A DNA stretch of 64,000 nt from an uncultured Mediterraneibacter sp. (GCA_944381495.1 CALWLJ010000016.1:1-64000), one strand, 5' to 3'. Positions 7,934 to 17,300 are shown, numbered from the stretch's first letter. The notes: a model not told the origin generated them from the letters alone. Numbers and translations are program-made.

Positions 7934-8141
7934 TTGCGCAAAATTAACCTCCTTTCCCGTGTTTTCCCTCTTTTCAGAGAACAAGATGCTGTTTATTGCC
8001 AAAAATGCGCAATATTTTCGACTTCCCCAGCATCAAATTGTCATAATTATATCACTTTACTGGGGGATTTTATAGTTCTCTTGTGTATTTTATTATTTTT
8101 TGTGAAATATGTTGCGCAATTAGTGAGCAATATTGTGCAAC
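7934..8141. promoter_or_regulatory. Cluster of TTGCGCAA sites before galactanase gene
   Basis: The 384-base gap 7888-8271 holds four related palindromic sites: TTGCGCAA at 7934-7941, ATGCGCAA at 8005-8012, TTGCGCAA at 8112-8119 and TTGTGCAA at 8133-8140. The last two form a longer inverted repeat (GTTGCGCAAT to ATTGTGCAAC, 8111-8141). A TATAAT on the minus strand (8046-8051) lies between them with a poor -35 (TATAAA). This is the layout of a regulated promoter: one pair upstream and two sites in the leader. Confidence 0.5.
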
Positions 8142-8220
8142 TTTATCCTCGTTCGTTTCTATTTTTGTAGATAGCACTCTATATGGCATTACCTAATACA
8201 TAAAGCATAGTATCATAATT

Positions 8221-8250
8221 ATAAAAGGCGTATCTTTATATGATACGCCC
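8221..8250 (-). terminator. Terminator of the amino-compound operon
   Basis: GGCGTATC and GATACGCC form a perfect 8-bp stem with a 7-nt loop, then TTTTAT on the minus strand. It lies 22 bases after the stop codon of the last aminotransferase and ends the nine-gene operon. Confidence 0.85.
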
Positions 8251-8271
8251 GCAGTTTATTGTTCTTTTTTA

Positions 8272-9456
8272 TTATTTCTGGAATATCTGAATCCGACTCA
8301 GTCCTTCTTTAATCATCTCAGATGAACAGGCATAGGATATTCGGATGATGCTTTCACAGCCAGCCCCCATGGCAGAAGCGGGAACAACCGCTACATGTTT
8401 TTCCTTTAAAAGATTCTCTGAAAACTCTTTTCCATTCATGCCAGTCTCTGATACATCCACAAGAATATAAAAAGCTCCATACGGTACGGAATATCTGAGA
8501 TTTCTACACTCAGATAACATCCTTAAGGCCATCTTTCTCCTTCTTGCAAATGTTTCAATCATGCGGTCCACTGCTTTTTGAGTCTCCTCATCTGCAAGAC
8601 CAGCTGCTAGTCCACTCTGTAGAAATGTCGGAGCGCAAGTGGTACAATATGTGTGGAATTTCAGCAGCGAATCCATGAATTTTCTATCAGCAGCCACATA
8701 TCCGATCCTCCAACCTGTCATAGCATATGTTTTTGAAAACCCGTTGATAAGGATGAGCCTGTCTTTCATGTCCGGAAATGCTGCTATAGAATACGCCTTT
8801 TTCCCATCGTATACAATATCAGCATATATTTCGTCCGAAATTATGATCAGATTTTTCTCTTTTGCCCAATCACACAGTTTCCGAAGATCACTTTCTTCAA
8901 ATACTGCACCTGTAGGATTACATGGATTATTGAGAATTATCGCTCTAGTACGCTCTGTGGTAAGCTTTTTGACCATCTCAATATCCAACATGTAATTATC
9001 ATTCCATTTTAAAGGGACTTCAACAGCTTTTGCGCCACACATAAGGACAAGATTTTTATATGTAATAAAAGCCGGAGTAAAGATGAGAACTTCATCACCT
9101 GTATCCAAAAAACTGAAAAGCACATTGTTGATTGCCTCCGCCGCCCCACATGTTATCATGATTTCTCCGGCAGAGTCATATCGACAACCCGTTTTTCTTT
9201 CAATCCGCTCAGATATTATTTTCAGAAGAGCAGGGACTCCATAGCTTGATGCATAATGCGTATCATTGCTTTCCAGTGCCCGGATTGTTTCTCGTTTGAT
9301 TGGTTCCGGCGTTGGAAAATCCGGTTCTCCGGCGCAAAATGATACTATATCATCATACCATTTTTTCATATTGCTCACCTCATCCATCAGATCTCTGATA
9401 GGCGAAGGAGCCGCAAGCCGCAGCCTTTCTGCCTCCTGACAGATGCGCCCTGTCAT
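8272..9456 (-). CDS. Class I/II PLP aminotransferase
   Basis: 394 residues with the fold-type I aminotransferase pattern: CAGEPDFPTP near residue 41, NNPCNPTG near 175, SDEIYADIVYD near 207 and the PLP lysine Lys242 in GFSKTYAMTGWRIGY. It should move an amino group between an amino acid and a 2-oxo acid; it belongs to the aspartate/aromatic aminotransferase group, substrate unknown. Its ATG overlaps the stop of the class III aminotransferase (ATGA) and has a GGAGG site, so the two are probably translationally coupled. It is the last gene of the GntR-flanked operon. Confidence 0.9.
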   Translation of the reverse strand: MTGRICQEAERLRLAAPSPIRDLMDEVSNMKKWYDDIVSFCAGEPDFPTPEPIKRETIRALESNDTHYASSYGVPALLKIISERIERKTGCRYDSAGEIMITCGAAEAINNVLFSFLDTGDEVLIFTPAFITYKNLVLMCGAKAVEVPLKWNDNYMLDIEMVKKLTTERTRAIILNNPCNPTGAVFEESDLRKLCDWAKEKNLIIISDEIYADIVYDGKKAYSIAAFPDMKDRLILINGFSKTYAMTGWRIGYVAADRKFMDSLLKFHTYCTTCAPTFLQSGLAAGLADEETQKAVDRMIETFARRRKMALRMLSECRNLRYSVPYGAFYILVDVSETGMNGKEFSENLLKEKHVAVVPASAMGAGCESIIRISYACSSEMIKEGLSRIQIFQK

Positions 9457-10724
9457 TTTCTCATCTCCTCCCGTTCCAAAACATCCACCATACTCTTTTC
9501 AAGTTTTTCAAACAGTTCATCACAGTATTCCTTTGTGCAGAGCAGACCAGGAATAAACTGAAGGACGTATTCATCAAACCTGGCATTAATAGCCCACACC
9601 CCATGTTCAGCAAGTGCCCGCATCATCTTTCGTCCCCCATCTTTTACATGGAATGATAATCCGATTATCAGTCCTCGCTGTGTATAATCTGTAAAGAAAT
9701 TTGGATATTTCATTTTAAGTTTATCAAAATGTTCCTTCATATATTTTGTTAGCATTGACACATTGGCTGCCGTACTTTCTCTTGTTGTAATATCAAGAAC
9801 TTTTCCGGCAACTGCACAGCCCAGTTCCGACCCGCCAAATGTAGATGTATGGAGCCTTCCAATCTCTTCTACCCATTTTCCGGCTTCCTTTGTCATAATA
9901 GTTGCCGACATAGGATATATCCCGCCAGATAATCCTTTTCCACAGACGATCACATCAGGATCGACGCCTTCCAGACTAATTGCCCACAGAGTGCCAGAAC
10001 GCATCATGCCTGTTTGTGTCTCATCTGCGATGTACAAAGTACCATATTTCTCACATAGCTTCTTTACACCTTTTAAATATCCAGATTCAGGAATCTTGAA
10101 TCCGTATGTGGCAGGTACAGTTTCAATGATAACTCCGGCAACATCCTCTTTTTTAAGGACTGCTTCCATTGCATTCATGTCATTCATTGGAACCTGGACA
10201 AAATCCTCATCGCCTTCCCCGCAAAGGAAAGGATCCTTAAAGAACGGATCTCCAGTATTAAGTGCAAGGCCAGTATGTCCATGATAACATTTCTCAAGAG
10301 AAACTATCTTACGTCTTTTCGTCGCATAACGCACAGTCTTGATTGCTACATCTACTGCTTCCCCGCCGCAACTTGAAAATATAGCGTATTGCATCCCTTT
10401 CGTCGATAATTTTACAAGTTTTTCTGCAAGATATCCTCTGGTGACTGATCCGAAATGATGATTTCCAATATCAAATTCACGTGATGCCTCATAAAGCCGT
10501 TCCAAGACTTCTTTATTTCTGTGTCCAAGATTAAATGTTCCTCCATTAAGATGCAGGTTCATATATTTTTTACCGTCCAAATCCCAGAAATAGTACCCTT
10601 CTCTTCTTCCGATCATAATCCCAATACCTTCATCATACCAGTATTGTGTTCTGCTGGGATTCCAGTAATTCATACATCTTTCCCTTGATTTTTCCTTGCT
10701 ATATTTATTGTTGTCCAAAAACAT
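9453..10724 (-). CDS. Class III PLP aminotransferase or phospho-lyase
   Basis: 423 residues from the ATG nine bases after AGGAGG; an ATG three codons earlier abuts the site and is unlikely. Family marks are GGEAVDVAIK, the YHGHTG loop, ADETQTGMMRSG and the PLP lysine Lys263 in CGKGLSGGIYP. The family includes omega-aminotransferases and also phospho-lyases such as ethanolamine-phosphate and phosphohydroxylysine phospho-lyases. An APH-fold kinase sits in the same operon, so a kinase plus phospho-lyase pair is a real alternative to simple transamination. The gene starts inside the end of the amidohydrolase gene. Confidence 0.88.
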   Translation of the reverse strand: MFLDNNKYSKEKSRERCMNYWNPSRTQYWYDEGIGIMIGRREGYYFWDLDGKKYMNLHLNGGTFNLGHRNKEVLERLYEASREFDIGNHHFGSVTRGYLAEKLVKLSTKGMQYAIFSSCGGEAVDVAIKTVRYATKRRKIVSLEKCYHGHTGLALNTGDPFFKDPFLCGEGDEDFVQVPMNDMNAMEAVLKKEDVAGVIIETVPATYGFKIPESGYLKGVKKLCEKYGTLYIADETQTGMMRSGTLWAISLEGVDPDVIVCGKGLSGGIYPMSATIMTKEAGKWVEEIGRLHTSTFGGSELGCAVAGKVLDITTRESTAANVSMLTKYMKEHFDKLKMKYPNFFTDYTQRGLIIGLSFHVKDGGRKMMRALAEHGVWAINARFDEYVLQFIPGLLCTKEYCDELFEKLEKSMVDVLEREEMRK

Positions 10725-12288
10725 TCTTTCCATCCTCCTTTATATCATAAATCTTTTTTCCTCCCAGCCATGTTTCCAGTACACGGATGTCTTTGATCAT
10801 ATTTCCTGGAGTCTGGAATACATCCATATCCGTCACGATAAAATCAGCCAGTTTTCCTGCGGTAAGTGTCCCCTTTTTATTTTCATCAAAAGAAGAATAT
10901 GCCGCATTTTTTGTGTACAGGCTTACCGCATCAAAAACGCTGAGCCGTTCCTCGGAGCGCCATCCACCATTTGGTCTACCGTTTTCGTCTTGTCGCATTA
11001 CAACAGACCATACTCCCCAAAATGGATCTATAGGTTCTACCGGAGCATCCGAGCTTCCCGTCATCATGATTCCCGCTTTTTTTAATGTATTCCAAGCATA
11101 AGAATATTTCAGACGTTCTTCTCCTAGTCTGTCTGCAGACCACCATATATTTGTATTTGATGTGTAGCCCGGCTGGATATCCACTATTATCGGAAGATCT
11201 TTTATACGATTAATAAGATCTTTCCTCATTACTGTCCCATGGATCAGACGAAAACGGACATTTTTCTTTGGATTTTTCCGATAGCACTTCTCCATGGCAT
11301 TGACTGCTACTTCAATCCCTCTATCTCCGATAGCATGAATGCCAACCTGAAGATCTTGCTCGTATGCCTTTTTGCAAAGATCAGTGATTTCCTCTTCCGA
11401 ATAGTTCAAAATTCCTTTGTTGCCAGGGTCATCAGTATATTCTTCAGAAAGAGCCGCATCTCTTGTCCCAAGAGAACCATCACTGTATATTTTGAAAAAT
11501 CCATATTTTAGATAGTCGTTACCAAATCCTGTTTTCATTGAAAAAGAAGGAAATTCATCAAAGCTGATATACACTCTCTCCGGAAGCCTTCCCTCTTCAT
11601 ATAATTCCTGATATAGATTCAGATATTCCGGAGCACCAACAAATTTCCCCTGGATTGGATGAATCCCGGTGATTCCATGACTGCTCATTTCTTTTAAAGC
11701 ATCATAAAGGATCTCTTTTTTTGCCTCTTTGTCGGGGCATGGGTCCGGGATCATATCGAGGATCGCTTTCATATCCGTTTCACGAATCACCCCGTCACCT
11801 GAAGGATCCATTCCTGCTAGCTCAAGGACTTTGGAGTTTACCACGCAGATATGCATACAGTAGCGGGTAATTATCACGGGCTGATTTCTGCTCACCTCGT
11901 CTAACTTCTTTCGGCAAGGCAGTTCCTGATTAGGAAATTTCTGTTCATCAAAGCCAAATCCCCGGATCCATCCTTCCTTGATATTACCTCTATTTTTGAG
12001 AGCCTGAAGTTTTTCCTGCACTTCAGTTATATTTACACACTCTTTCAAATCTGCCTGCAAAAGAGTCTTTGCATAGTTAAATGTATGCTGATGACAATCG
12101 ATCATACCAGGCAGGACCGTATGACCGGACAGATTGATAGTTTTTGCAGCATGTATTCCGCTTATTTTGTTATTGTCTCCTGTTGCAAGTATTTTCCCAT
12201 CCCTGACAGAAAACGCCTCAAACTTCTCACCTTCTCGTTCCATACTATATACTTTTCCATTTATAAAACTGATATCAGCCTCATACAT
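10705..12288 (-). CDS. YtcJ-like amidohydrolase
   Basis: 527 residues of the metal-dependent amidohydrolase superfamily, YtcJ-like branch (amidohydrolase family 3). Visible are the GMIDCHQHTF metal site near residue 62, HAIGDRGIEVAVNAM in the middle (metal histidine plus D), RLIHGTVM and TGSSDAPVEPIDPFWG near the C-terminus. The family hydrolyses amides, formamides or carbamates on small nitrogen compounds; the substrate here is unknown. An AGGTGA site precedes the ATG. It lies seven bases after the kinase gene, and the class III aminotransferase gene begins before its stop, so all three are one transcription unit. Confidence 0.88.
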   Translation of the reverse strand: MYEADISFINGKVYSMEREGEKFEAFSVRDGKILATGDNNKISGIHAAKTINLSGHTVLPGMIDCHQHTFNYAKTLLQADLKECVNITEVQEKLQALKNRGNIKEGWIRGFGFDEQKFPNQELPCRKKLDEVSRNQPVIITRYCMHICVVNSKVLELAGMDPSGDGVIRETDMKAILDMIPDPCPDKEAKKEILYDALKEMSSHGITGIHPIQGKFVGAPEYLNLYQELYEEGRLPERVYISFDEFPSFSMKTGFGNDYLKYGFFKIYSDGSLGTRDAALSEEYTDDPGNKGILNYSEEEITDLCKKAYEQDLQVGIHAIGDRGIEVAVNAMEKCYRKNPKKNVRFRLIHGTVMRKDLINRIKDLPIIVDIQPGYTSNTNIWWSADRLGEERLKYSYAWNTLKKAGIMMTGSSDAPVEPIDPFWGVWSVVMRQDENGRPNGGWRSEERLSVFDAVSLYTKNAAYSSFDENKKGTLTAGKLADFIVTDMDVFQTPGNMIKDIRVLETWLGGKKIYDIKEDGKNVFGQQ

Positions 12289-12295
12289 ATATCAT

Positions 12296-13285
12296 TCACC
12301 TAAATCCAAAATCATTTCCGTTACTATTAACATAAGCCTGAGCCATCTTTACTGTTTGTTCATAATAATCTGTCGGGACCTTTTTTACTGTATCATTCTC
12401 CATATGCGAGGCAATCCAGCCAATACGAACGATCTTCCTCATCACGATAAACGTCGGGATCATTTTCCGATCTTCTTCAGAAAGGGTGCGAATCGACTCG
12501 TAGCCATGCATCCATGCATTTATTTTTTTACGGATTTCTTTGTCATATTCAAGTACAGATGTGCTTAAATCATAGAGGAACCATCCAAAACCACAGTCGT
12601 CAAAATCCAGTATCTGAACGAGATTGCCATCCACAATGACATTGTTGATATTCAGATCCGAATGTATCAGTCCGTAGCGGTCAGCTCCCCGCCCGTAATC
12701 TTCAAGTCTCCTACGTATGATCCGCACGGCCTCTTCAAGAACCGGAATCTGTTCCTCTGTAAGGAATGAATTTTCCTTCCAATTTCCTACCCTGGAGTTT
12801 TCTCCAAGTAGATCTTCCACATCCCATTTGAAACGCTTTAGTGATCGCGAAGGTGCCCAATTCTGTACCTGCATGTGCAGTTTTGCAGCTATTTTTCCAA
12901 CCTCTGACAGATATTTGTCCGCATTCTCTCCCTCTATTTCCCGAAGTATTTTCCCTTCAAGAAACGAAAACATTGTACAGTAATATCCACAAAGCTCCGA
13001 GAGGAGTCTGCCATCACTGTTCGGAATCACCCGGGGCATATGTATGTCCGTGCTGTATTCTAATTCTCTGATCCAAAGGAGCTCTGCATCCAGCTCTTCC
13101 TTTGAATGATATCCCGGCCTGCACAGCCGCATAGCATATTTTCCTTTCTGGGATCTGATCATCCAGTTATAATTTTCCGAATACTTCATTAGAGAAACCT
13201 CATAGCCTTCTCCAAGATCATAAATACTGCCAAGCCTATCCTGAAGCATTATCTGCAAACGTGTATCTTCTCTCTGCAATCCCAT
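12296..13285 (-). CDS. APH-fold small-molecule kinase
   Basis: 329 residues of the aminoglycoside phosphotransferase / homoserine kinase II fold. The catalytic loop is GLIHSDLNINNV near residue 205 and the metal-binding aspartate is in ILDFDDCGFGWFLYDL near residue 223. The N-lobe lysine lies in GKYAMRLCRPG. Such kinases phosphorylate hydroxyl groups on amino sugars, homoserine, choline or hydroxylysine. With an importer and a class III aminotransferase in the operon, an amino alcohol or hydroxylated amino acid is the likely substrate, rather than an antibiotic. It begins three bases after the dehydrogenase gene. Confidence 0.82.
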   Translation of the reverse strand: MGLQREDTRLQIMLQDRLGSIYDLGEGYEVSLMKYSENYNWMIRSQKGKYAMRLCRPGYHSKEELDAELLWIRELEYSTDIHMPRVIPNSDGRLLSELCGYYCTMFSFLEGKILREIEGENADKYLSEVGKIAAKLHMQVQNWAPSRSLKRFKWDVEDLLGENSRVGNWKENSFLTEEQIPVLEEAVRIIRRRLEDYGRGADRYGLIHSDLNINNVIVDGNLVQILDFDDCGFGWFLYDLSTSVLEYDKEIRKKINAWMHGYESIRTLSEEDRKMIPTFIVMRKIVRIGWIASHMENDTVKKVPTDYYEQTVKMAQAYVNSNGNDFGFR

Positions 13286-13287
13286 CT

Positions 13288-14292
13288 TTATATTGCTCCC
13301 TTTTCTGTGATCTCATTCCTGCAACGCCTATGTGAAGCATAGGAAATTACATTTTCCGCTGTCACCCTTATCAGTTGTTCCGTTGCCTCTTTTGTATAAA
13401 AAGCCGTGTGTGCCGTATAAATCACATCATCTCTTCTTGTCAGCTTCCAGAATATTTCGTCATCATATTTCGGATCTACAGTCCTGATATACTTATCTTC
13501 ATCTTCATAGACATCAAAAGCAAACCCACCCATTTTACCTTTTTCCAGAGAATCCAGAACAGCACGGGCATCAACCAGTCCTCCTCTTGCTGTATTGATC
13601 AACACAGCACCTTTTTTCATCTTGTCTATTGTTTCTTGACTAAACTCATGATAATTGGCTCCCGTTAGAGGACAGTGAAGTATAACTGCATCAGAATGTT
13701 CAAGAAGGTCATCTCTATTTGTGTAAGTAACCATAGAGGCCAATGAATCATCCGGATAAAGTGTATGTACCAAGATCGTACAGCCAAAGCCGCGCAAAAT
13801 CTGTATGGTACGGCTTCCGATTCTTCCTGCTCCTATTATTCCGACAGTCATATCAGCTAACTCTTTTCCAAGGATACCATTTAAAGTAAAATTGCCCGAC
13901 TCCGTCATCTGAATCTGTCTCTTAAGTTGTCTGATCATTGCCAAAAGCAGAAGAACTGTATGTTCACTGATTGCCCCCGGAGAATACTCAGGAACATTAG
14001 CAGCACATATGTTGTGTCTCTTCAGCGCACTAATATCCAAATGATCAAACCCTGCCGATCTTGTTACTATGTACTTTACACCATATCGCTCCAATTCTGC
14101 TGATTCTTTTTCACCGATGATGCTATTCGTAATCAACCACACCAATTCATATCCCTTCGTCTGGGAAGCATTTTCCGAAGTTAATACTCCTTCCGCAAAA
14201 TCCACCTTACTGATCTGTGGTATGTCAAGTCTTCTTCGGATATCTTCTCTTTCTTCCTGTTCTTCACCAAAAACAAGTACCTTTATACTCAT
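13288..14292 (-). CDS. D-2-hydroxyacid dehydrogenase, NAD-dependent
   Basis: 334 residues started at MSIKVLVFGEEQEE, where AGGGAG lies seven bases upstream; longer starts reach into the preceding gene and lack a site. The protein has the family layout: an N-terminal flavodoxin-like half with RSAGFDHLD, NAD-binding GAGRIGSRT, then catalytic Arg in NTARGGLVDA, Glu in FDVYEDEDKY and His in IYTAHTAFYT. It resembles the D-lactate dehydrogenase/VanH branch, which reduces 2-oxo acids to D-hydroxy acids. In this operon it could process the 2-oxo acid released by an aminotransferase. Confidence 0.9.
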   Translation of the reverse strand: MSIKVLVFGEEQEEREDIRRRLDIPQISKVDFAEGVLTSENASQTKGYELVWLITNSIIGEKESAELERYGVKYIVTRSAGFDHLDISALKRHNICAANVPEYSPGAISEHTVLLLLAMIRQLKRQIQMTESGNFTLNGILGKELADMTVGIIGAGRIGSRTIQILRGFGCTILVHTLYPDDSLASMVTYTNRDDLLEHSDAVILHCPLTGANYHEFSQETIDKMKKGAVLINTARGGLVDARAVLDSLEKGKMGGFAFDVYEDEDKYIRTVDPKYDDEIFWKLTRRDDVIYTAHTAFYTKEATEQLIRVTAENVISYASHRRCRNEITEKGAI

Positions 14293-14306
14293 CTTTTTCT
14301 CCCTGC

Positions 14307-14813
14307 TTATTTTTTTTCGGACAGTTTCTGCACTTCTGATTTCGGAAGACGATATATCGTCCATTCCGACATGGGGATAGCGCCCATGCCCTTATAAAAT
14401 CTGATAGAAGGTTCATTCCAATTAAGACAGAACCATTCCATCCTGCCGCAGTCATGTTCCATCGCAATTTCTGCAAGACAGGCAAATGTGGCACTTCCCA
14501 ACCCTCTGCCTCTTACTTCCGGGTTGAAGAATATATCTTCTACATATAAGTTTGTTTTTCCGAGAAATGTAGAAAAACTGAAGTAATACAAGGCATATCC
14601 CACTGCTTCACCATCCAGCTCTCCTATCAGTACACGACAAGATTTTTTTACAAATACAGAATCATATATATCCTGCTCTGTTGCCACGACAGCCTCCTCC
14701 ATTTTTTCATACTTCGCAATTTTCTTTATAAAATCCAGGATCAGAGCCGCATCTTTTTCTTCAGCCTGGCGAAGTCTAAAACCTTCAATTGACGTTTCAA
14801 AATATTTGGACAT
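14307..14813 (-). CDS. GNAT N-acetyltransferase (diamine type)
   Basis: 168 residues from MSKYFETSIEGFRLR, chosen because AGGAGG lies nine bases upstream; an ATG eight codons earlier has no site. The acetyl-CoA loop is visible as VRGRGLGSATFACL near residue 100, followed by the WFCLNWNEPSIRFYKGMGA motif. This pattern is closest to spermidine/spermine-type (SAT1-like) acetyltransferases. It probably N-acetylates an amine or amino acid handled by this operon, whose amidohydrolase could act on an acylated form. The gene lies 15 bases before the dehydrogenase gene. Confidence 0.85.
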   Translation of the reverse strand: MSKYFETSIEGFRLRQAEEKDAALILDFIKKIAKYEKMEEAVVATEQDIYDSVFVKKSCRVLIGELDGEAVGYALYYFSFSTFLGKTNLYVEDIFFNPEVRGRGLGSATFACLAEIAMEHDCGRMEWFCLNWNEPSIRFYKGMGAIPMSEWTIYRLPKSEVQKLSEKK

Positions 14814-14836
14814 AAGCCTTTCCCTCCTAATAAACA

Positions 14837-15595
14837 TTATCCAGCCATAAAACGCGCTAGAAATTCTGCTGTATACGGACTTGTTGGATTGTAGAAAATA
14901 CGTTCCGGTGATCCTTGCTCCACAACAGAACCGTCTTTCATAAAAATCGTTTTTGTTGATACATCTCTGGCGAATGCCATTTCATGGGTTACAATTACCA
15001 TCGTAATTCCCTCTTGCGCCATCTCCTTCATTACTGCCAGTACCTCTCCCACCATCTGGGGATCCAATGCGCTTGTAGGCTCATCAAACAAGATCACTTC
15101 CGGGTGCATACAGAGAGCACGGGCAATGGCAACTCGCTGTTTCTGTCCTCCTGACAGCTGATGTGGCATAGCATTAATCTGAGGATGCATACCCACCTTT
15201 TCAAGATACTTTTCTGCTTCTTCCCTAGCTTCTTCCTTATTCTTCTTCAATACATGAATTGGTCCGAGCATGCAGTTATCCAGAACCGACATATTATTAA
15301 ACAGATTAAAAGACTGGAACACCATTCCCATTCTTGAGCGGAATTGTTCAATATTCATCTTATATTTTGTGATGGGCTGTTCATGAAAATATATCTGTCC
15401 GGAAGTAGGTGTCTCCAACAGGTTCAAACATCTTAACAACGTCGTCTTTCCGGAACCTGATGCTCCAATAATACAAGTAACATCTCCTTTACGTACATGA
15501 AAGTCTACCCCCTTTAATACCTGGTGATTTCCAAAGCTTTTCTTTAGGTCATCTACACGAATAACAATCTCTTCCTTTCGCTTTTTTTCTGCCAT
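14837..15595 (-). CDS. Polar amino acid ABC transporter ATPase
   Basis: 252 residues with all ABC ATPase motifs: Walker A GASGSGKTT near residue 42, Q-loop at VFQSFNLF, signature LSGGQKQRVAIARAL, Walker B VILFDEPTSALDP and the H-loop VTHEMAFA. It matches the GlnQ/HisP subfamily that powers uptake of polar amino acids. Its start overlaps the stop of the permease gene by one base, so translation is coupled. The downstream gene follows after 23 bases. Confidence 0.95.
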   Translation of the reverse strand: MAEKKRKEEIVIRVDDLKKSFGNHQVLKGVDFHVRKGDVTCIIGASGSGKTTLLRCLNLLETPTSGQIYFHEQPITKYKMNIEQFRSRMGMVFQSFNLFNNMSVLDNCMLGPIHVLKKNKEEAREEAEKYLEKVGMHPQINAMPHQLSGGQKQRVAIARALCMHPEVILFDEPTSALDPQMVGEVLAVMKEMAQEGITMVIVTHEMAFARDVSTKTIFMKDGSVVEQGSPERIFYNPTSPYTAEFLARFMAG

Positions 15596-16383
15596 TACAC
15601 TTCCCCCTTCAACTCTGTAGATCCTGTGCTTTCAAGACTGTAATCTGCCGCTCCGTCCATTTTTTTCTCTATGAACCGAATAATTCTTGATATAACAAGC
15701 GTCAGGCACAGATAAATGACCGCAACAATAAAGAATGATTCGAAATATTTATAATATACGGAAGCAGCGGTTTTTCCAGCGAAAAACAGTTCGGAAACCG
15801 AGATCACATTCAATACAGATGTGTCTTTTATATTAATTACAAGCTGATTACCGATCTGCGGCATGATATTTCTGATAGCTTGTGGCATAACGATAAAACG
15901 AAGGATTTCAAAATGTTTCATACCGATAGCCTTTCCGGCTTCAAATTGTCCGATATCTACCGAATCAATGCCACCTCTTACAGACTCTGCCATATAAGCT
16001 CCGGTATTTATAGAAACTACTAAGAATCCACAGGGAAGAGCCGCCAGCGAGATACCAATCATAGGCAGTCCATAGTACATTACCATTGCCTGTACCATCA
16101 TAGGTGTTCCTCGGAATACCTCCACATAGATATTAAAGATTAATTTTAGTATACCTATAAAAAGCTTTTTGTATAACGGATCCGTATCCTGGATCTCTAT
16201 TGTCTGAATTGAGCCGCATATAAATCCGATCACACATCCGGCAACAGTTCCGACCAGTGCAATCAAAAGAGTCCACATACAACCTTCCAGAAATATCCCG
16301 CCATATTCTTGTGTCAGAAAAATTACCCAATCCGCAAAATTTCCATCTGTAGGAACGGAAAGAGATGCTGATAAAACAAACAT
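15595..16383 (-). CDS. Polar amino acid ABC transporter permease
   Basis: 262 residues with an extracytoplasmic N-terminus and five or so membrane helices. The cytoplasmic EAA loop that contacts the ATPase is seen as EAGKAIGMKHFEILRFIVMPQAIRNIMPQ. It belongs to the HisM/GlnP family and carries the VEVFRGTPMMVQ segment typical of it. A single permease gene suggests a homodimer. It follows the binding-protein gene by 21 bases and precedes the ATPase gene directly. Confidence 0.94.
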   Translation of the reverse strand: MFVLSASLSVPTDGNFADWVIFLTQEYGGIFLEGCMWTLLIALVGTVAGCVIGFICGSIQTIEIQDTDPLYKKLFIGILKLIFNIYVEVFRGTPMMVQAMVMYYGLPMIGISLAALPCGFLVVSINTGAYMAESVRGGIDSVDIGQFEAGKAIGMKHFEILRFIVMPQAIRNIMPQIGNQLVINIKDTSVLNVISVSELFFAGKTAASVYYKYFESFFIVAVIYLCLTLVISRIIRFIEKKMDGAADYSLESTGSTELKGEV

Positions 16384-16404
16384 GATCTCATCTCCTTTGC
16401 TTTT

Positions 16405-17265
16405 TTATTCTGATGCAGGCTGTTCTGCGATTGCTTCTTCCATCCACTTGTCTCTTGTTTCATTGGAAATTTGAGCAAGTTCTTTATTAATCGCATTCAA
16501 CCTGTCAGTATCGCCTTTCTTTACAGCGACCGCGATAGATGTAACAGATTCGTCAACGTCATACCCTTTATCAAACGTTAGAATCTTAAGATCCGGATTT
16601 GTTGCAACTGCTGCAAGTGCAGCCGGTTTTTCCGCGATCGTAGCATCTATTCGACCGGAAGTAAGTGCTACGATTACACTTGCCATATCAGGAAGTGCTT
16701 CCTCAATCTGTGCATTAGGGATCTGCGAGAGTGTGTCATACATTTTTGTGCCCTGCTGCGAGGTGACTCTTGCACCAGAGAGATCTTCTATGCTTTTAGC
16801 ATCTGCATAAGATCCATCCGCTTTCACAAGTGTTACATATTCCGCTGAATAATACGGATCTGTAAAATCAACACTCACCTTTCGTTCTTCTGTTGGTGAC
16901 ATTCCTGCAATAACTGCATCAATCTTATCTGACTGAAGCGCCATAATAAGTCCATTCCACTCAATTTTATAAACTTCAAGCTCACATCCCATGCTTTCAG
17001 CAAGATCCTTTGCAATTGTAATATCATATCCATTAACATATTCACTAGTTCCCTCAATAGGGACTGCCCCATTGCTGTCATCTGTCTGAGACCAGTTATA
17101 TGGAGGATTTTCACATTCCATGCCGACACGAAGAACGGCTTTTGAACCGTTTCCCTCCTGCCCGGTTTGTGTTTCACCCGACGTTCCACTTCCACTGCAG
17201 CCTGTCAAAACAAAAGCCATGCTGAGCATTACTCCAAAAACAATACCTGTTGCTTTTCTTTTCAT
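16405..17265 (-). CDS. Amino acid ABC transporter substrate-binding lipoprotein
   Basis: 286 residues. A signal peptide ends in the lipobox LTGC with Cys23, so the mature protein is lipid-anchored outside the cell. The solute-binding family 3 fold is shown by LRVGMECENPPYNW, YDITIAKDLAESMGCELE, DAVIAGMSPTEERK and VDFTDPYY. This family binds polar or basic amino acids and related amines. It is the first gene of the operon, with AGGAGG before the ATG and a leader of about 110 bases that contains a terminator-like hairpin. Confidence 0.94.
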   Translation of the reverse strand: MKRKATGIVFGVMLSMAFVLTGCSGSGTSGETQTGQEGNGSKAVLRVGMECENPPYNWSQTDDSNGAVPIEGTSEYVNGYDITIAKDLAESMGCELEVYKIEWNGLIMALQSDKIDAVIAGMSPTEERKVSVDFTDPYYSAEYVTLVKADGSYADAKSIEDLSGARVTSQQGTKMYDTLSQIPNAQIEEALPDMASVIVALTSGRIDATIAEKPAALAAVATNPDLKILTFDKGYDVDESVTSIAVAVKKGDTDRLNAINKELAQISNETRDKWMEEAIAEQPASE

Positions 17266-17300
17266 AAGAATAACCTCCTTTTGTACGGGTAGTCATAAAA

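Noticed and set aside
12296..13285. Aminoglycoside resistance kinase
   Set aside because: The fold is shared, but the gene sits inside a catabolic operon with an amino acid importer and aminotransferases, so metabolic kinase is the better reading.
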